A stretch of 64,000 nucleotides of DNA, taken from contig NC_133943.1 in NCBI RefSeq assembly GCF_031877795.1, positions 13,013,001 to 13,077,000 on the forward strand, in the 5' to 3' direction. Origin of the DNA: Strix aluco. Taxonomy: Eukaryota; Chordata; Aves; Strigiformes; Strigidae. The notes below the pieces were generated by a model. The model ran no database searches. It saw nothing but the letters and a program-made list of their open reading frames with translations, and was not told where the DNA came from. The stretch's first letter is position 1. Every line of letters begins with the position of its first letter. The translations under genes were made by a program, and so were the position numbers. This document shows positions 1 to 13,969 of this stretch, piece after piece.

Positions 1-3000
1 AAAAAAAAATTCTGCAGCTTAGTACTGTGTTCCAGTGTCCACTTTCACCACTTTCAATCAAATCACAAATACTTCAGGATTAAACATTTCTTGCAGAATC
101 TTTGCCATATCTCTAAGTGTAAGGAAATGTTTTAAAAGCTTCCTTGGCCCTTAGGATGTGTCAGCTTGGATAAAAAAAGATAAACCCCTAGCACTTCCTG
201 AAACCCCAATCTAACATGTAAATAATCCCTACTCAATGGGGATTTAAAGTCACTGCTACAGCCTGCTGATTTGGGGTTTTAAGTAACTCTTTGTGTAAAA
301 TAACAGCAGGAAGTTATTTTTTTAGTGATATTTAGTATGTTAATGCTCAGTGTGGAAAAAGAGCTGTGGATTTGACAAGTTCAGAGGGTCTTTTCACAAG
401 GGTAGCAAGAAGGGAAATTTATTTTGTACAGAAAGCTCCTCTTACAGGCTGCTTGCTGTTCTTATTTCTGAAAAGAGGTTATGAAGACTGTGTTGAAAGG
501 ACAAATGTGGTAGAGATGTAGCCAGACAGCCTGTGGTTTTGAAGGAACATGTGCTGATGGAAGGTAGCCACTGTAAAAAGTACAGTGGCGGTCACTTTTT
601 ATCAAAGTGGGAGCTTCAGGTCATGGTAGGTAAATGGTTTGCAAGCACCGAAGAGCCTGGAAAGAGCTGACCATTTTCTGCAGGGAAAGCAACAGCCGAA
701 CTATTCTTTACTTCCATTTAATGGATGCGATTTTAAAACGTAATTCTTCGTTGGGCACTCAAATCCATATGCCAATACTTGACTTTATATCTGGTTAAAT
801 TTTCAAAGGGCATCATTATTTTAGTTCACATCAGTGAACCTGCAACATATTTTGCCCCATAGAGGAAAAAAAAAAATCATTTACTTCACCTGCAAAATTA
901 TCTTCAAAACCACTTTGAATATGTCAATGCAGTTATTTTTGAAAGGTTTTAACTCTCCATTTGGTAAAATAAATTATTAGTAGTGATTTCCCCTCCCCCC
1001 TTCCCCATACTGTGGTGTTGTAAGTGACAGATTAGAAACTGCTTTTATAGCATATTAAACAAGAAGCCTTGCCTGAAATTACTTCCTTTGGGACTGGATC
1101 AGTTGCACTGATGTCAAAAAAATATTCTGCTTAACTGTGTAACTCCTGTTAGTGGTAAGGGTACGGTTTCACAAAACAGCTAAACTGATCTACTAACTAC
1201 CTGCTGCTTACAAAGCTGTCCAGTTGCTTTCCTTGTGCTAGCGCTGGTACTAGCTCATGTCTGACCCTAGGGGATGGCTGGTTCTATCTATGAGTCTGGC
1301 AGACAACTAACTCTGCTAAAGGGAAAAACAGCAACAAGCGAGCAAAAAAAGCCTGCAACCAAAAAGCCCCAAAGTAAATACTTTTACATTGCCTTGCTTT
1401 TTTGCAGTCAGACAAGTCCTGCTGCAAATGCAAGTGAGAAGGAAAGAAGACGTGGTCAAGGCAGTGCAGGAATTGGGGCCATCCCTTTTGGCAGCACCAC
1501 TAACAGGGTCAGGTTACTGTAGTGTGAAACAACCCCCCGATGCTTGTTGCATGCATCTAGTTGAGATCAGGAGAGCACTTTATCACCTAGCTCTTGGCAA
1601 TGGCTTAATAAATGACAAGGTTGTCAAACATCATTACTGCATGGGTAGTGCATGTGATGGGTCCATCACAGTCTAGAAAAGAGTATTTGTCAGCCTTGTT
1701 TATAGTCTCCTAGCTGAGACTATGGCTTATTTGATCCAGGAATTCAGCCAAGGAGTCTGCTGACATTTCTAAAGGAAACGATGGGGTTTAGTTTCTGTAG
1801 CTTGCAGTCCTTTAGCATTAGACCAGCTCCAGAGTGAGGCCTAGTGTAATCTAGTCAGTTACTTGGTAAAATCGTGTATAAGGAGTGCATTTTAGCAGTT
1901 CATCACACAAAGAACAACTGTGAAGATCAGACAGATTCTTACGAACCACCAGTCAGGACTCCACAGATTAGGACTTGGGAACACTCAGTAGTTGGTACAA
2001 AACGTATGGAGTTTAATATACATATATTTTGGCTGATTGGAACCCCCTGAAAGTATAGATAATGTCCTTTGTACTTCTTGCAAAACCACTTTTCTTTCAG
2101 TGAGTATGCCTCTTAATAATCTCACAAAAGAGCCCTTGCTCAGTAACCAGTGGAGATTTGGGCTAGAAGAGAATCATAAACAGTGTTGCTGTTCTTCCTG
2201 GCCATCTTCCAGGAATGTTTCAGAACGATTGGTAATTTCTTCTTAATTTTTGTAGCTGGGAAGTACAGAGGTTGACTGTTACATATACCTTCTGCTCCTT
2301 GACCTCATTTTACTAGGCAGAGGCTTTAAGCTCACATGTGGTGCAGAACACTTTGTACAAAATGCCCTCAATTTACACTGCAAGTGGGATTTAGGACATT
2401 CTGCCCTGAGTTGGTCCTGTTCTTTGTCAAGTTTCAGAGTAGAAGCAATCTTTTGAGACTGAAGCTTAAAATTCCCTTCTTGAAAAATTGTTAAGGAAAT
2501 TTTACACTTTTTAAAATATTCATAATAAATCTTTAAATTCCATAATAAAAAAACAATTCCAGCTGTAATGTTGACTCCACATACGTGGTTAACATATCTA
2601 ATATATAGGAGGCTAAGATGCTTTGCTTTATGTTAAGGTAAAGTGCATTGCTCTTTGCAGAAATATTGCAGTAATTTTCCCCCTTTGCTGGTAATGAAAA
2701 TGATGCATCAAGAGAATCTGCAAATTAGCTTCGTTCACTGTTAGAACAAATATTTCTTCTTCCTGTACACAGAAAATATTTCACATACTGCTTTAGGGAA
2801 TGTCATGAACTTGTTAAATGACAGTTTAAAAACATTAAATACACAGTAGTTCTTTGCTTTGATTCCTGATTTGATAGGTGCTCTAAAATTTCAGTACTGT
2901 TTATATTTCAGGAGTACAGTGCTAGTGTTTTGATTTAAATCCTAGTGTCGCACACTTCAGGTAATTTTGACATCTTCAATGCTAAATTAAGCAGTTTGAA

Positions 3001-5190
3001 ATTATAATGTTTTGTGGTCAAATAATCATCCCTATTGATGCTTTCCCAGAATGTGTTTAATTATATGGTATCAATCTTAAGGTTTTGTTTTTAGCAGGTG
3101 TGTAACAGTGTTGTGTGAATTTTAGCTTCAACACAGTTTTTGAGAGATTGGCAGCCCAGATAAACTTATTTACCAAAAGAAGCTGTACTTTGAGTATTAT
3201 AGACCCCAGATAAATAGCTGTCCTCACAGATACCTTTCTATAGATAACTAACCTTGCAAATACATTTCTGGAGTGAGAAATGCTGAGTCTTTGAAATAGT
3301 AACATGCAGACAAACAAAACATGGAATATGTATTTCAGATCAAGGATTTGTGTCTTCATACGTCCTGATAAAGCCTAATGTCCAAATGTGAGACACACAT
3401 GCTATATGTGCCAAACTCGTCCAAGATTCAGCAAATCTCTCAGCCACAATGCAGACTGAATTTAGAGCCTGGGGATATCTACGCATGTTTTCATGCAGGC
3501 ATCTTAGGTCCAGATCTGCACAGAACTTAATAAGCCCCTCTGGGTCAGCAGGAGTCAGATGAGGTCTGACTGGGCTAATTAGATCTGGCTCACTGGTGGT
3601 GATGCTGGGCCTGGGCTGGTTTCAAGCTTAGCCATCTATCTATATCTGCATTCTATTCCTTAGTACTTGTTTTTCTGGGGTATACCACCTCTCTTCCCCA
3701 TCACTATAGAAAATGAACTGTATTTGCCTGTGTTCACCAGTGTATCCTGCATTGGAGAGAGCAGTAGCCAGGCAGCCTTATCAATAGGCTTTTTCTTGAG
3801 GTGACCATCTTATTTCACTGTGGCAATGATATCAGGATGACAAACCTATCGATGATGATTGGAGCTGTAAATGACAGGAAGGAACAAGATTAGGAAATTA
3901 ATTCTTTAACTATGTTCAGAAGCCAATTATCACAAGGGAAGTGTATCAGGAGTGAATTCCACACCTGTTACCATAGTCTGCAACTGCAATTAAGTTACCA
4001 CTATACCATTACAGCAGATCTGTCTTACTTGCTATGACCTCCACAAGAAGAGACAGCATAGTTATGCATATAATTGCATGCTGAACTGCCAGAATTATAC
4101 AGTAATAAGCATAGTATAAAAGCTTGAAATAGTACTTCTGAAAAATACAAAAAGAAATGTATAAAAAGTGACTGTCATTTGTTTTAATATTGTTTTTAAC
4201 TGATGTATAGAAGATGCAAAATTTAAATGATGCAATGGTAAACTTACTTGTAGTGAATGTAAAGTTCAATTAAAAATGATCATTACAATCATATAGCAAA
4301 ACACTGTGTAAGGATGGAAGATGAGTCACAGCTGCTCTAGGCTTAAATGGGAGTCTCAAGTCGTTAGGAATGCATAGACCATGCAGTTACGTAATGCTCA
4401 TTAGAAACATGTGATAAATTTGTTTGTGATGGTGCAATAGATTTTAACACTGGTGCCAGTTCTGGCAGAGAGGGAAAAAGCACATTAACGAACTCTTATT
4501 GGACTGGTACCTTGCTCAGGATGAACTGTTGGAGTTCCTTCCCCATGACAAACTGCCAAATCAAGGCCCTTATTTATAATACCCTCTCCTCCTTAGACCT
4601 ATACCAAGATGCTGCTCAGTAAGCTATGTCCTGAAGTTCACAGATAGTTAATTCGGTGATCTTCTAATAAAATACTTGTATTTAGAAGATCTTCATGTTT
4701 TTACAGTGCAGATTTCCCTGAAGTGCGATGCCACTGAGAACTGACTTTATGGATGTTTTCCTCATGACACCTGTGTTTATGTTCAGAAGTCCAATGCTGT
4801 GCTTGCTTAGTTCCTCTAGCCTCTCTTACCAAACTTAACACATACAGCAGAGGAAATAGGGCTAAAATATACTTTAATTGTAAGTCTCTTAAATTCCATA
4901 AGCTTTTCAGTTAAAATTCCAAGCAAACAGATCAGATCTGTTTTTCAGCAGTAAAAATGTATGACTATGTGAAACCTGCACTTACAAGTTATGACTTACT
5001 GTTTATGTGAACTGATGTCATAGGATGAATTACAGGTGTCCAGAATAAGATGAAAGTGTGGTTTGACATAAGGATTCCTTTTAAGACATAAACAGTGTAT
5101 GCTGGGTATGCGTGTGAAAATTCCGTTAGCTTAACCTACAGTATTATTGAAAGCATGGGTCTGATCCCAGTTTTTTCTCTCTCTCCACAG
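1..5190 (+). other. TTC1: TTC1 intron (3' part; its start lies outside the window)
   Basis: This intronic sequence precedes the penultimate coding exon of TTC1. It ends in a long pyrimidine tract and CAG acceptor at 5171-5190. I looked for the preceding TTC1 exon, which should encode the last TPR helix and the acidic linker, and did not find it, so it lies upstream of base 1. The stretch is AT-rich with only short chance reading frames and no recognisable repeat family. Confidence 0.8.
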
Positions 5191-5245
5191 CGATTACCTA
5201 GACAAATTGAAGAGCGGAATGAAAAATTAAAGAAAGAAATGTTAG
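5191..5245 (+). CDS. TTC1: TTC1 penultimate coding exon
   Basis: This 55-nt exon lies between a strong acceptor (pyrimidine tract then CAG, ending at 5190) and the donor TTAG|GTAAG at 5245/5246. It encodes RLPRQIEERNEKLKKEML plus the first base of a glycine codon. This is the charged helix that follows the TPR repeats of tetratricopeptide repeat protein 1. The exon enters in phase 0 and leaves in phase 1, and it joins in frame to the exon at 13193. Compared with the mammalian protein as I remember it, only a few conservative Lys/Arg/Glu changes are seen. TTC1 is a cytosolic TPR adaptor of about 290 residues, reported to bind Hsp90-family chaperones, G-alpha-16 and Ras. Only the last 62 residues are encoded in this window, so the TPR domain itself is outside. 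Identification is by residue recognition. Confidence 0.95.
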
Positions 5246-8200
5246 GTAAGTAGTGTGTATATATAACTTGCATAGTAATCTTCATAGTCTACTGGAAAAA
5301 GTAAAAATGCATGAGTAGAATCTCTTGTATAAAATTTAAAGAAGGTAAATCTTAAAGGAAGTACTTGTTCTGTGTTAAACAAAACTCCTCATTTCTTCAT
5401 AGTTCTGTACTACTTGGTTTCACCTCCAGGAAGTCCTAGCCAAATAATTCTCTGGTACAGAAACGGCTATTAGTTAAATTTAAAGAGAGAACACTCAAGA
5501 CCTTCTAAAACCATTTAATATTGATGCATGTAAACGCTGGGGAAAATGGTTTGAAACAGACCAGCTGCTCTGCCCTTTCTCTCTGCAAGTAAACCTTCAA
5601 AGGAAACATTCTCATGAAAGGGATAAAACAGGGTTTTCACTAAACCTTTACGTAAAAGAAGTCAACCAGCTGTAATAACTGAGCATGTTTGATCTTGTGT
5701 CTGAAGAAATAAATTCAGTTCTTCTTGTAGCACTTCCAACCTAGAGACCTCCAAGTCTTCGTGTTTACCTTGATTATATAGTATTTCAGTTCTGTTTGTC
5801 TGGAGGCTGAATTAGACCTACCTAGTGTTGCAAACAGGCATCTGGCCTTGCTAGGAGAAGAATTAGATTTACTAACTGCATAGTTCATTGTCTCTTGACG
5901 TTTTACAATTCTATACCAAAGGATACTACTGACTCTACTTGTTTGTAGAAAAGAAAATTTAATTAATATAACTCATTTGAAAGTATGTGCCCCCATCATA
6001 GTGTTGTATGGTATTGCTTGGTTAATATCTTAACTGGATTGATGTCTTTCAAAAAGATAACTACTTAAATAAGATTGCCCAAGCAAGATTGGTTTTCATG
6101 TGTAACACTGAGTATAAAGCACTCCCTTGCACTACTCACAGTGTTATGGTTAAACTAACAGTTTTGGGGGGAACCTCCTGCCCAAACAAGATTGCTGTCA
6201 ACATTGTCTACTGTCTCCTAGTTAACAGGGTTTGTTAATTCTTATAGGTTCAGATGCTACTTAAGCCAATGTGATGTTCTGGTGCTTTTTAAAATGAGTT
6301 TTTATATAATCTTTTCATTTGTACTGTTTAGAAAATCCCCACAAAAGATCAAGGACAAATGACAGTATAAGATAAACTAACTGTACGTAGCCTGTTTCAG
6401 AAATAGCTTTCAGTAGCTACCTGTTTGCTCATTCTAGGTGTCACAAGTAGTAGATGAAATACTATTTCCAGATGAGTAGGCTTTGAGGGTTTGGGATGGG
6501 AAAGGGGAAGACAGTGTTTTGCTGTTCTGCAGAGAATCAGGTCAAATAAACTCAGTCTGTCTTGCATACTGGAACACTAATTCTTAAAATATTTGGGAAG
6601 AAAAGGCTGTTTCAAGGACTTATGCTGAAGCTGATATTTTTTTTTCTTGTTGTGCAGGGAGTTTGATTTGCTCTTGTTTTGTACCTGTTTTGACCTAGTA
6701 AAGCTGCAGTGAGGCTTTCTAGAGCTTTACATCATCAGATTCTGTTTCCACCATTGTACTTAGAACAAGCCATAAATAAAGAAGGTTAAGTGCAATAGTG
6801 CTATAAATAAATGACAAATGCAGAAAATCTCCAGAAGGATCATGCTCATTTGTAGGACATGGGATGGGTTTTAACACAAAGTATTCTGAACTCTCCCTTT
6901 GTACCATTGTTACCAGCGTCCAAAGGGCCTCACTAAACACAAGGGACTATACTGAGACAATAAATCCAGATTTATAAACTGTCATTACAAACCTAGTTCT
7001 ATACTGCTAATTTTTCCCTAGTGTTCAGACTAGATGTGATCTTTTTAGAAAGTGTTAATCCAGTGGTAGTTAGCACTTCAGAAATGAACTGGTCTTTTGG
7101 GAACCAGTTCAGGCCGTTTATATTGGGATCCTAGAGAAAGGAATCCCTTCTCAATGATGTTACATACGTGCAAGGAGATACATTGATGTTTACTGGTTTA
7201 AACAGCCAGGAAAACCAGACTAAGAGTGGGGTAGTACAGTGTATAACCCTATGTTCATCTACAACCTCTGCATGTGACAGGATTCCTATAAATTTTCATG
7301 TTTCATTAAAATTACATGGTGTCAATTGGGCAGGTGATATTTTTTTCTTAGCACTGCTTGTGATCACTAGTGTAACAGAAATTGAGGATTGTTCTATAAT
7401 ACATTCTCTTAATACAACACTTGAAAGTAAGTTAGGAATATGGGCAGTAACCAGACTAAATTTTTTAAGTGTTATAAAATTCCCTGTATCTTGTCAGTAA
7501 GAGAGATAGCAGTGATGTCATGGATCTAAGAATGGAGGCCTGGGAAGGAAATACTTCTCAAGGTTCACAAAATGCTGCTGTTTCATCTGAGGTCAAGGAA
7601 AAACTCTTACAATTGAAGAAGGGGGATTAGATAGGAGTTCTGGAAAGAGTGAAAGAGGACAAACTTGATATAGTGTGGTGGTTAAGAGATTTCTTCGGAT
7701 TGTTTTTGTTGTACAATGTATTTGTTTTAAGTTGCTTCAGCTTTTCTTTTTCAAGAACTTTGTTAATGTATTTACCAACTGGGTACTGTGTCAGAATAAA
7801 CAATTGCTTGTGGTAGTCTGTTAGGAGATTATCTGACTACTGGTTGAACAGTGCCAGGTGTGCAAGGATTCATTCTTGTCTTCTCACAGGGGTGTCAGCT
7901 CGAGTGTGTGGCTTGTACCCCAGATTTTTTGGTTCCAGGAGAGCAATTCAGATGCATCCTCATAGTTCCAGGTTAGGCCTGGTCCAGGAGCGCTGACACT
8001 AAAATTAATCACGAACAAAATCTTTAGAAAATGTCACAATTCATGCTTTGGCTCCTTTGAAGTTTGGATATTGAATTGAATTCTCATTTTAGTCAGTGAA
8101 TTGGCCAGTAACGTCATTTTTCTAGGCCTTTATTCTTTCAAATAAAACTAAGTCCTGGTATACCCAACTGACACTGTCATGAAAACTGGAGCTGTGTACA

Positions 8201-11200
8201 AACAAAGCAAAATAAATGGAGTGCATCTTCCTCCTTCCCCAAGTGTGTTTCCTGTTTTCCAGTGCTACAGCTCATTACCACATAGTTTGTCAGAAGCTGA
8301 AACCACTTCTTAAGTGATTGTGTGTAAATAAATCAGCGTACACATTCCTGACTGGATTTTTCTTCCAGACTACCTAACTATGAATTCTTGTGTGCAAGTG
8401 GTAGTGCATGTGATTTGATGAAGTTGATGTCACTAGAAAAAGCATGTTTTGTTGCCAAACCAAGTACATTTCTGTTGTGTGTTCTGCAAGGGTCTAACTT
8501 TCCCAAAGCTGACATTTGTATTTAAATTATTTTCATATTTGCCATTCAGCCGTTGCAGATTAGTGTTGCCACTTGCCACTGAAGTTTGCTCAGTACAAAC
8601 TAACCTCTGAGTTTCACATTAATGAAAGCTTAGCTTATAGCACAGTTTGAAAGGAGCTTTTAAATCCATGTGGCTCTTGCCCTTTATGCTTTCATAACAT
8701 GAGCGTCCTCTGCCTTAGTAATTGCCCAGGACACGAACATATACTGACCATTTTGTGTTCTTTTTATTTCTCTTTTGACTTTAAAGCCAAAGATTTCCAG
8801 CTATTGTGCAACAAGCTAGTCTTGTTTAGAGAAACTATAATTACTGTGATAACTAGGACCAACTCCTTTGGGGAGAGGGTGTGAGAAGAGGGGAAGTTTG
8901 GCATAGTTTTAGCAACATTTACCAACTTGAGGACTGTGACAACAATATAGTTTTCTTCATAGCTACAGGGGAGCCAAGTATATTGGATATTAAAAAATGG
9001 GATGGAACATATGCCAATCTTTGTTACCCATCTTATACACACAGGGTTCATCAAATCTAATTAAAAACTATTGGGACTTTCAGCTTAAGTTATAAATGAG
9101 TGCATTCCAGAAAATAGTGAAATGTACTTGATCATCTATGTGATTAATGGGAAGGCCTATCAGAACATATCACCTGGGCCTTTCTGCCAGTAAGAGATTT
9201 TTCCAGCTACTTGAGATCAGCAATGATATTTATTAGACTTAGTGCCTAAAGAATTAGTTTGGGCTTTTTTTTTTTATACTGAAGGGTATCCCATATTTGA
9301 AACTGCTAAATTCCCATACTGTATATAGGGAGGTCACTTTAAATAGTTTAAATGAGAGCTAATACATAGTTACTTTCAGTTCAGTCCTCACCATTTAGGG
9401 AAGGGAAAAGGATTTGCCCTTGCTCTTTTAATTGCTTAAGAAATCTTGTTGTAATACAGAAAGTTATACAAAGATGAGACCTCATCAGGAAACTTGTCTT
9501 TTATCCAAAAAAAATTATTAACACAAATATCTAGCTTTTCAACTTCAAACACCATATTAGCACTAGCAACTATACTAGAATTATTGCCAGAAAGACTGAA
9601 TAGCAATTAATTTTGGCTGTTACATCTTAATATAAATTGTGAGAAATCTTTTCATGCATCTGCCTTTTGCAACAGGATGTTACACTGCAGTTTAAGTGAG
9701 TAATGAATCATAGACTTATGAGCCCTAAATTGATTTTTACCAGTTAGTTTTCTTGTTAACTTCTAAATATTGCTCTTCTGAAGAACCTTAACATGCTGGA
9801 ATTCCCAGTGAAAAGTAGACATAGAGTCTCTAAAATACAAAGAACAAGATCTATGAAAATACGGTCTCAGAGAGGAGAACGTGACCCTGCTCGGGGACAA
9901 GTGAGTGTTTGACTGCTGAGAACTCTTTGCAGCTGAGTCACAGCTCCACATGCCTTTTTCCTTCCTTCAAGCACAGTCTCTGTTTTAAGAGAGCTTTTCT
10001 TTTGGGGGGAGGGGGAGGTTGGACTTAACTACAGATCTTAATTTAGGGTGAAAGGAGAGTGGGGGAGGAGGAAATAGTGCTTTCCTACAATGATGGGTTT
10101 ATGTGTGCCAAGACAGCAGGAGCAGTGCTTTGGGCTTGAGTTCCCGGAAAAGGCAAGGCTTTCTTCTGCTTCATTAACAATTTATTAAATGTGGCTGCAC
10201 CAAAAGGCATTGCTATATGTGGATTTAAGTGATAGAACAGGAAGGTGACCTATGACTGCATTGTTTTAATTATTCAATCCCAGTGAGATGAAGAATAAAG
10301 TATTAAATATATCATATAGTCTTTAGCTTTTCCCAAAGAGCTGGCCTAGCTACAAGCAAGAATACCGAGGCAGTTGTTCTGTGTTTATTGGCTCTGGTAT
10401 GACCGGAAAAGAGCCATCGTACTAACTCCAATTAGAAAAGACCTTTCACAGTTTCCTGAAACAGTCAAACTCGTCTGCCTGCTCCTGAGCCAGCTGCAGT
10501 GCCTGGATAACTTGTGAACTGTTTACAACTGGCTCTAGCAATGCCGGGATTCTTCCACCAGTAGACAAAGATACTTCTCACCCCCAAACCTGAAACTAAG
10601 CAATGATCAAATGTTTGTCTAGAAGTACAATAGCAACTATTCATCCCAGTCATAGAGATCCAATGAACAACTTCATAGTTTTATAACCAAAATGCTTTTA
10701 GGATGCAGTATGAAACTATGAATTTAATAGTTAACTTAGCTTAAACAGGGTGTAGCTTAAAAAAAGCCCCAAACCACCACCAGTACAAAGAAGCTAATCC
10801 TAGCTGAGCCACTCACTGGAATGACTTTGGCCAGATCACTCAACCACTGCATTTGTTAATCCACACAGAAAAATCAAACTGAAGAAAAATTCTGTCTCTC
10901 CAACTAGCTGCTTTTGTAGGCTTAAGTTGTCTTTTTTTCTTGTGTAAGGCCATGGAATTTCCATGTTGACTCTCAAAGATCAATCTTGCTTTAAAATAAT
11001 CACACAAATCTCTGAAGGATACCCAGTTGTGAACCTGCACTTTGATGCAAGATCTTAATTACTTTGGCATATTTAGGAGTACTGTAGTAATGCTGTTAGA
11101 TTCTTTATGCCAAACTGAGTTGTTCCTTAGAATAAAAAGTTTACATTTTTCCCCAGCTGTTGTTTCTTTTTGTATTTTCTGGGAGCGTGTTCAAAAGCTT

Positions 11201-13192
11201 CCCCTGCTGCAATTCAATTTTGGAAATGCAATTGAAAAAATAGCGTATTTTGGTTTAGGGTGATGGTGTTTAACCTGTCTTGAACTGTGCAATGTAAGAG
11301 ATAAGGGACATACTTCCACGGGCTAAGTTCAGACTTGGATACGATTTCTGTTTTGAGCACGGTCACAGGCCTGCAGTGTCATGCAAGTCAAATCTCTTGA
11401 TCTGTTTGTACTCCAGTTGTGCAGCATAAATACTGCTTGTCTCTTTCTGTAAAGAACGTACATAGGGCTTTGCTCCTTATGTTTCTGTACTTCTTTATCG
11501 CTGCTGGGAAGTGACTGCTTCAGTATGGCTTAGCAACAAAGCCTGAACTGAATTCTGGCTGGTGCACTGTAGTGAGGAAACTTACTTAATAGCAGTAGTG
11601 ATGATTCCACTGCTGAGTAGAAGCAGGGTTTTCAAACAAACAAAAGAACTTTGGAAAATGTTTGGAAAACTAAGTGATAAGTGTTGATATGACTTTGCAG
11701 TTAGATTCTAATATGCTAGTTTAGAAATAGAAATACAGGTGAAGATGACGAGTAACAGATGTTTCTCATGACTTAAGATGGCTTGCTGAAAGCATGCACA
11801 TGCAAGTAGGAATAGCTGTGGCATTTGCATGTTTTAGTTACGCGATTGTGACTACTTCAGTTGCTCAGCTGGATCTCCTGTTGTTGTTGTTGTCACTTTT
11901 TCCCCACCATTTGCATGCACAAAACTCCCAGCAAAACAAAATCCATTGCCTTGAAGAATCTAGTAAAGGCAGAAGGCTTTTTGAACAGTGGTGTGTAGCC
12001 TGTGGATGCAAACCTAGGGTAGGGTTCAACTTGTCCAAACTTCTCCTGTTTGTTCTTTGGGAAATTAGTCTACAATTCTGCATTGAAGCCAGGAGGAAAA
12101 TAATGTTTTTCTTGGAAAACTGACAATCTTCCTCCTTTGTCTTGTCATGCCAGGGGCTCAGTTAGCTTGTGTTTAGGCAACATTGGTTTTGATTAATTTT
12201 ATCTATTCTATCATCTCTATAGATATTACTTTTTTTTAAAAGGCTGTCCTTTTGTTGCCCTTCCCCTTTTACAGGTGGTAGCAAGATTCATTTTCTAGAG
12301 TCAGAAAGCATGTATGATACATGTACATTGATAGAAGCCTTTACATGTTATTAACTGTCATACCCTGTGTATATTTAACAAAGCTTGTTAAATAAGAGTT
12401 GTTCAGAGCTCTTAGCAGTGGTTAGTCCTGGAGAACTGTAGTTTGAAAGTGAGTTAATGATGTCGTGTGACATGACATCATGCTGAGGTGTTTTGCAGGC
12501 AAAATGGCTGTAAACGTGTATGCTTCAGATGGAACTGCTTCGTTTGCAGGTGCAAACACAGTTGCAAGGATGAAATTGTTTTATTTTTCTTTATATCAAT
12601 ACAGGGATTTAGAAAGGGATTTTTAATAACCACAAATGAGCAGTTTGAACACTGGCTTTCATTGTGTCTTTCAGTAGTCGAGGAAACTGATGTTCTTGAT
12701 TGTTTAGAGAGCTGTAGCAGCATCAAAAATGTCCAGAACTGAAACCTTTGTGTTAGAAATTTGAATGTTGGCAGCTATCAGAGTTATAGCCAGGCATAAG
12801 TATAGGGGAGACCAGTGCTTTGTTGTGAGCTGTTAAACTCTCGTGCGTCAAGAGCTTACCACTGAGGAAATAAGGTGCTTCTGGATAGCTATAACCACAT
12901 AGCCATGACAGTCTGCAGCCACTGGCTCCTCGTCAGGGCTGCCTGATGAACCATTCAGGACCAGCATGGTGATCTGTTTTCAATCCCAAAGCTGACAGTA
13001 ACTACATCACAACTGGGATTTCTTTAATTCATGTAAAGAGCCTAAATATTCAACAAACTGCAGTGATTTCCACAGCATTTACCTTAAATTAGTAGATAAA
13101 TTAGTAGAGCTGGACTGTGTAGTCAGGCATAATTCAATGGGAGTTTTCTCTCTGCTTAATACTTAACATATTATCTCTCCTTTTCATTGTAG
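5246..13192 (+). other. TTC1: TTC1 last intron (7.9 kb)
   Basis: The intron runs from GTAAG at 5246 to the acceptor ending at 13192 (pyrimidine-rich tract and TTGTAG). It contains no recognised gene. It is AT-rich with homopolymer runs, a short GTT microsatellite near 11880-11893, and a few small inverted repeats (10672/10713, 7892/7992 and 12457/12474). All reading frames inside it are short and lack family resemblance. Confidence 0.85.
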
Positions 13193-13326
13193 GCAAACTG
13201 AAGGATTTTGGGAATTTGGTTCTCCGCCCCTTTGGCCTGTCAACAGAAAATTTCCAGATAAAACAGGATTCATCAACTGGCTCGTACTCCATCAATTTCG
13301 TTCAAAATCCAAACAACAATAGATAA
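13193..13326 (+). CDS. TTC1: TTC1 terminal coding exon
   Basis: This exon follows an intron acceptor (TTTTCATTGTAG) ending at 13192. It completes the split glycine codon, then encodes 43 residues and a TAA stop at 13324-13326. Recognisable blocks are [20 protein letters not shown] followed by the C-terminal [14 protein letters not shown], which is the highly conserved carboxyl end of TTC1. The phase matches the 5191-5245 exon exactly, so the two exons together give the last 62 amino acids of the protein. The segment forms the conserved tail after the TPR domain. No frameshift or premature stop is seen, and the copy looks intact and spliced, not retroposed. Confidence 0.97.
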
Positions 13327-13838
13327 CATGAATTCAATCTAGTTCTGCTGGCTTTCAGGCTTTCTGACCGTGTGCTTGCACGTACCAATCAAAGGATTCA
13401 GCAAACATTCTTCACGCTCCCCAAGTGAAGATAAGAGTCAAGCACATTCATTTCCCTGCTTGTGACATTACTTACAATGTGGATGTAAAGCAAGTCATTT
13501 GACTTCTTAGTGATAACTATGTCCAGTGTGTGATTTATTATTTTTTTTAATTTTTTTTTTTTCTTCCCTTGTGGTGTTTGGCTTATCCCACTCTCAGGTT
13601 CGTTATTTTGGCCCATTCAATGCTGGCAACAAAATTCTAGCAAGCAATGCAGTTGAATCAAAATGCTCACGCACCTGTAGCCAAGAACAAAGCCTAATTG
13701 TGTCTTGGGGAATTAATGAATCTAACAGAAGCACTTCTCCACACTCAGCAGGTGGATATGACTGACAGCATGCATGGAAGCAAGCCAGCCTCTTCTGTGG
13801 AATAATTTTTCTTTGTAATAAAGGCTTGTTATTTCTGT
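13327..13838 (+). other. TTC1: TTC1 3' untranslated region
   Basis: The region extends about 510 nt from the TAA stop to the inferred cleavage site after AATAAA. It includes a U-rich block at about 13531-13563. The exact cleavage base is inferred. The short reading frame at 13526-13765 lies inside this UTR and is not considered coding. Confidence 0.8.
13817..13822 (+). terminator. TTC1: Poly(A) signal of TTC1
   Basis: A canonical AATAAA lies about 490 nt after the stop. A strong GU-rich downstream element (GTTGGTTTGGTTTGTG, about 13837-13852) follows 15-30 nt later, as expected for a used cleavage/polyadenylation site. Confidence 0.85.
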
Positions 13839-13969
13839 TGGTTTGGTTTGTGAAGTTCTTGCCTTATTTGAGTTCTTTCCGTGGTGGTATCATTGTTAAA
13901 AGTGCTTATAGCCCAAATAACATACTTGCAGGACATTCATTTGAAGCATTTGTTTTTGTTGGTTTTTTT

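Noticed and set aside
7892..7999. 8-bp inverted repeat (GTGTCAGC / GCTGACAC) enclosing about 90 bp
   Set aside because: Arms are short and do not extend. No target duplication or family resemblance.
10672..10722. 10-bp inverted repeat TTCATAGTTT / AAACTATGAA with 31-bp spacer
   Set aside because: Isolated, AT-rich and intronic, and plausibly chance.
12457..12481. 8-bp hairpin ATGATGTC / GACATCAT
   Set aside because: Within chance expectation for a 64 kb window. No other support.
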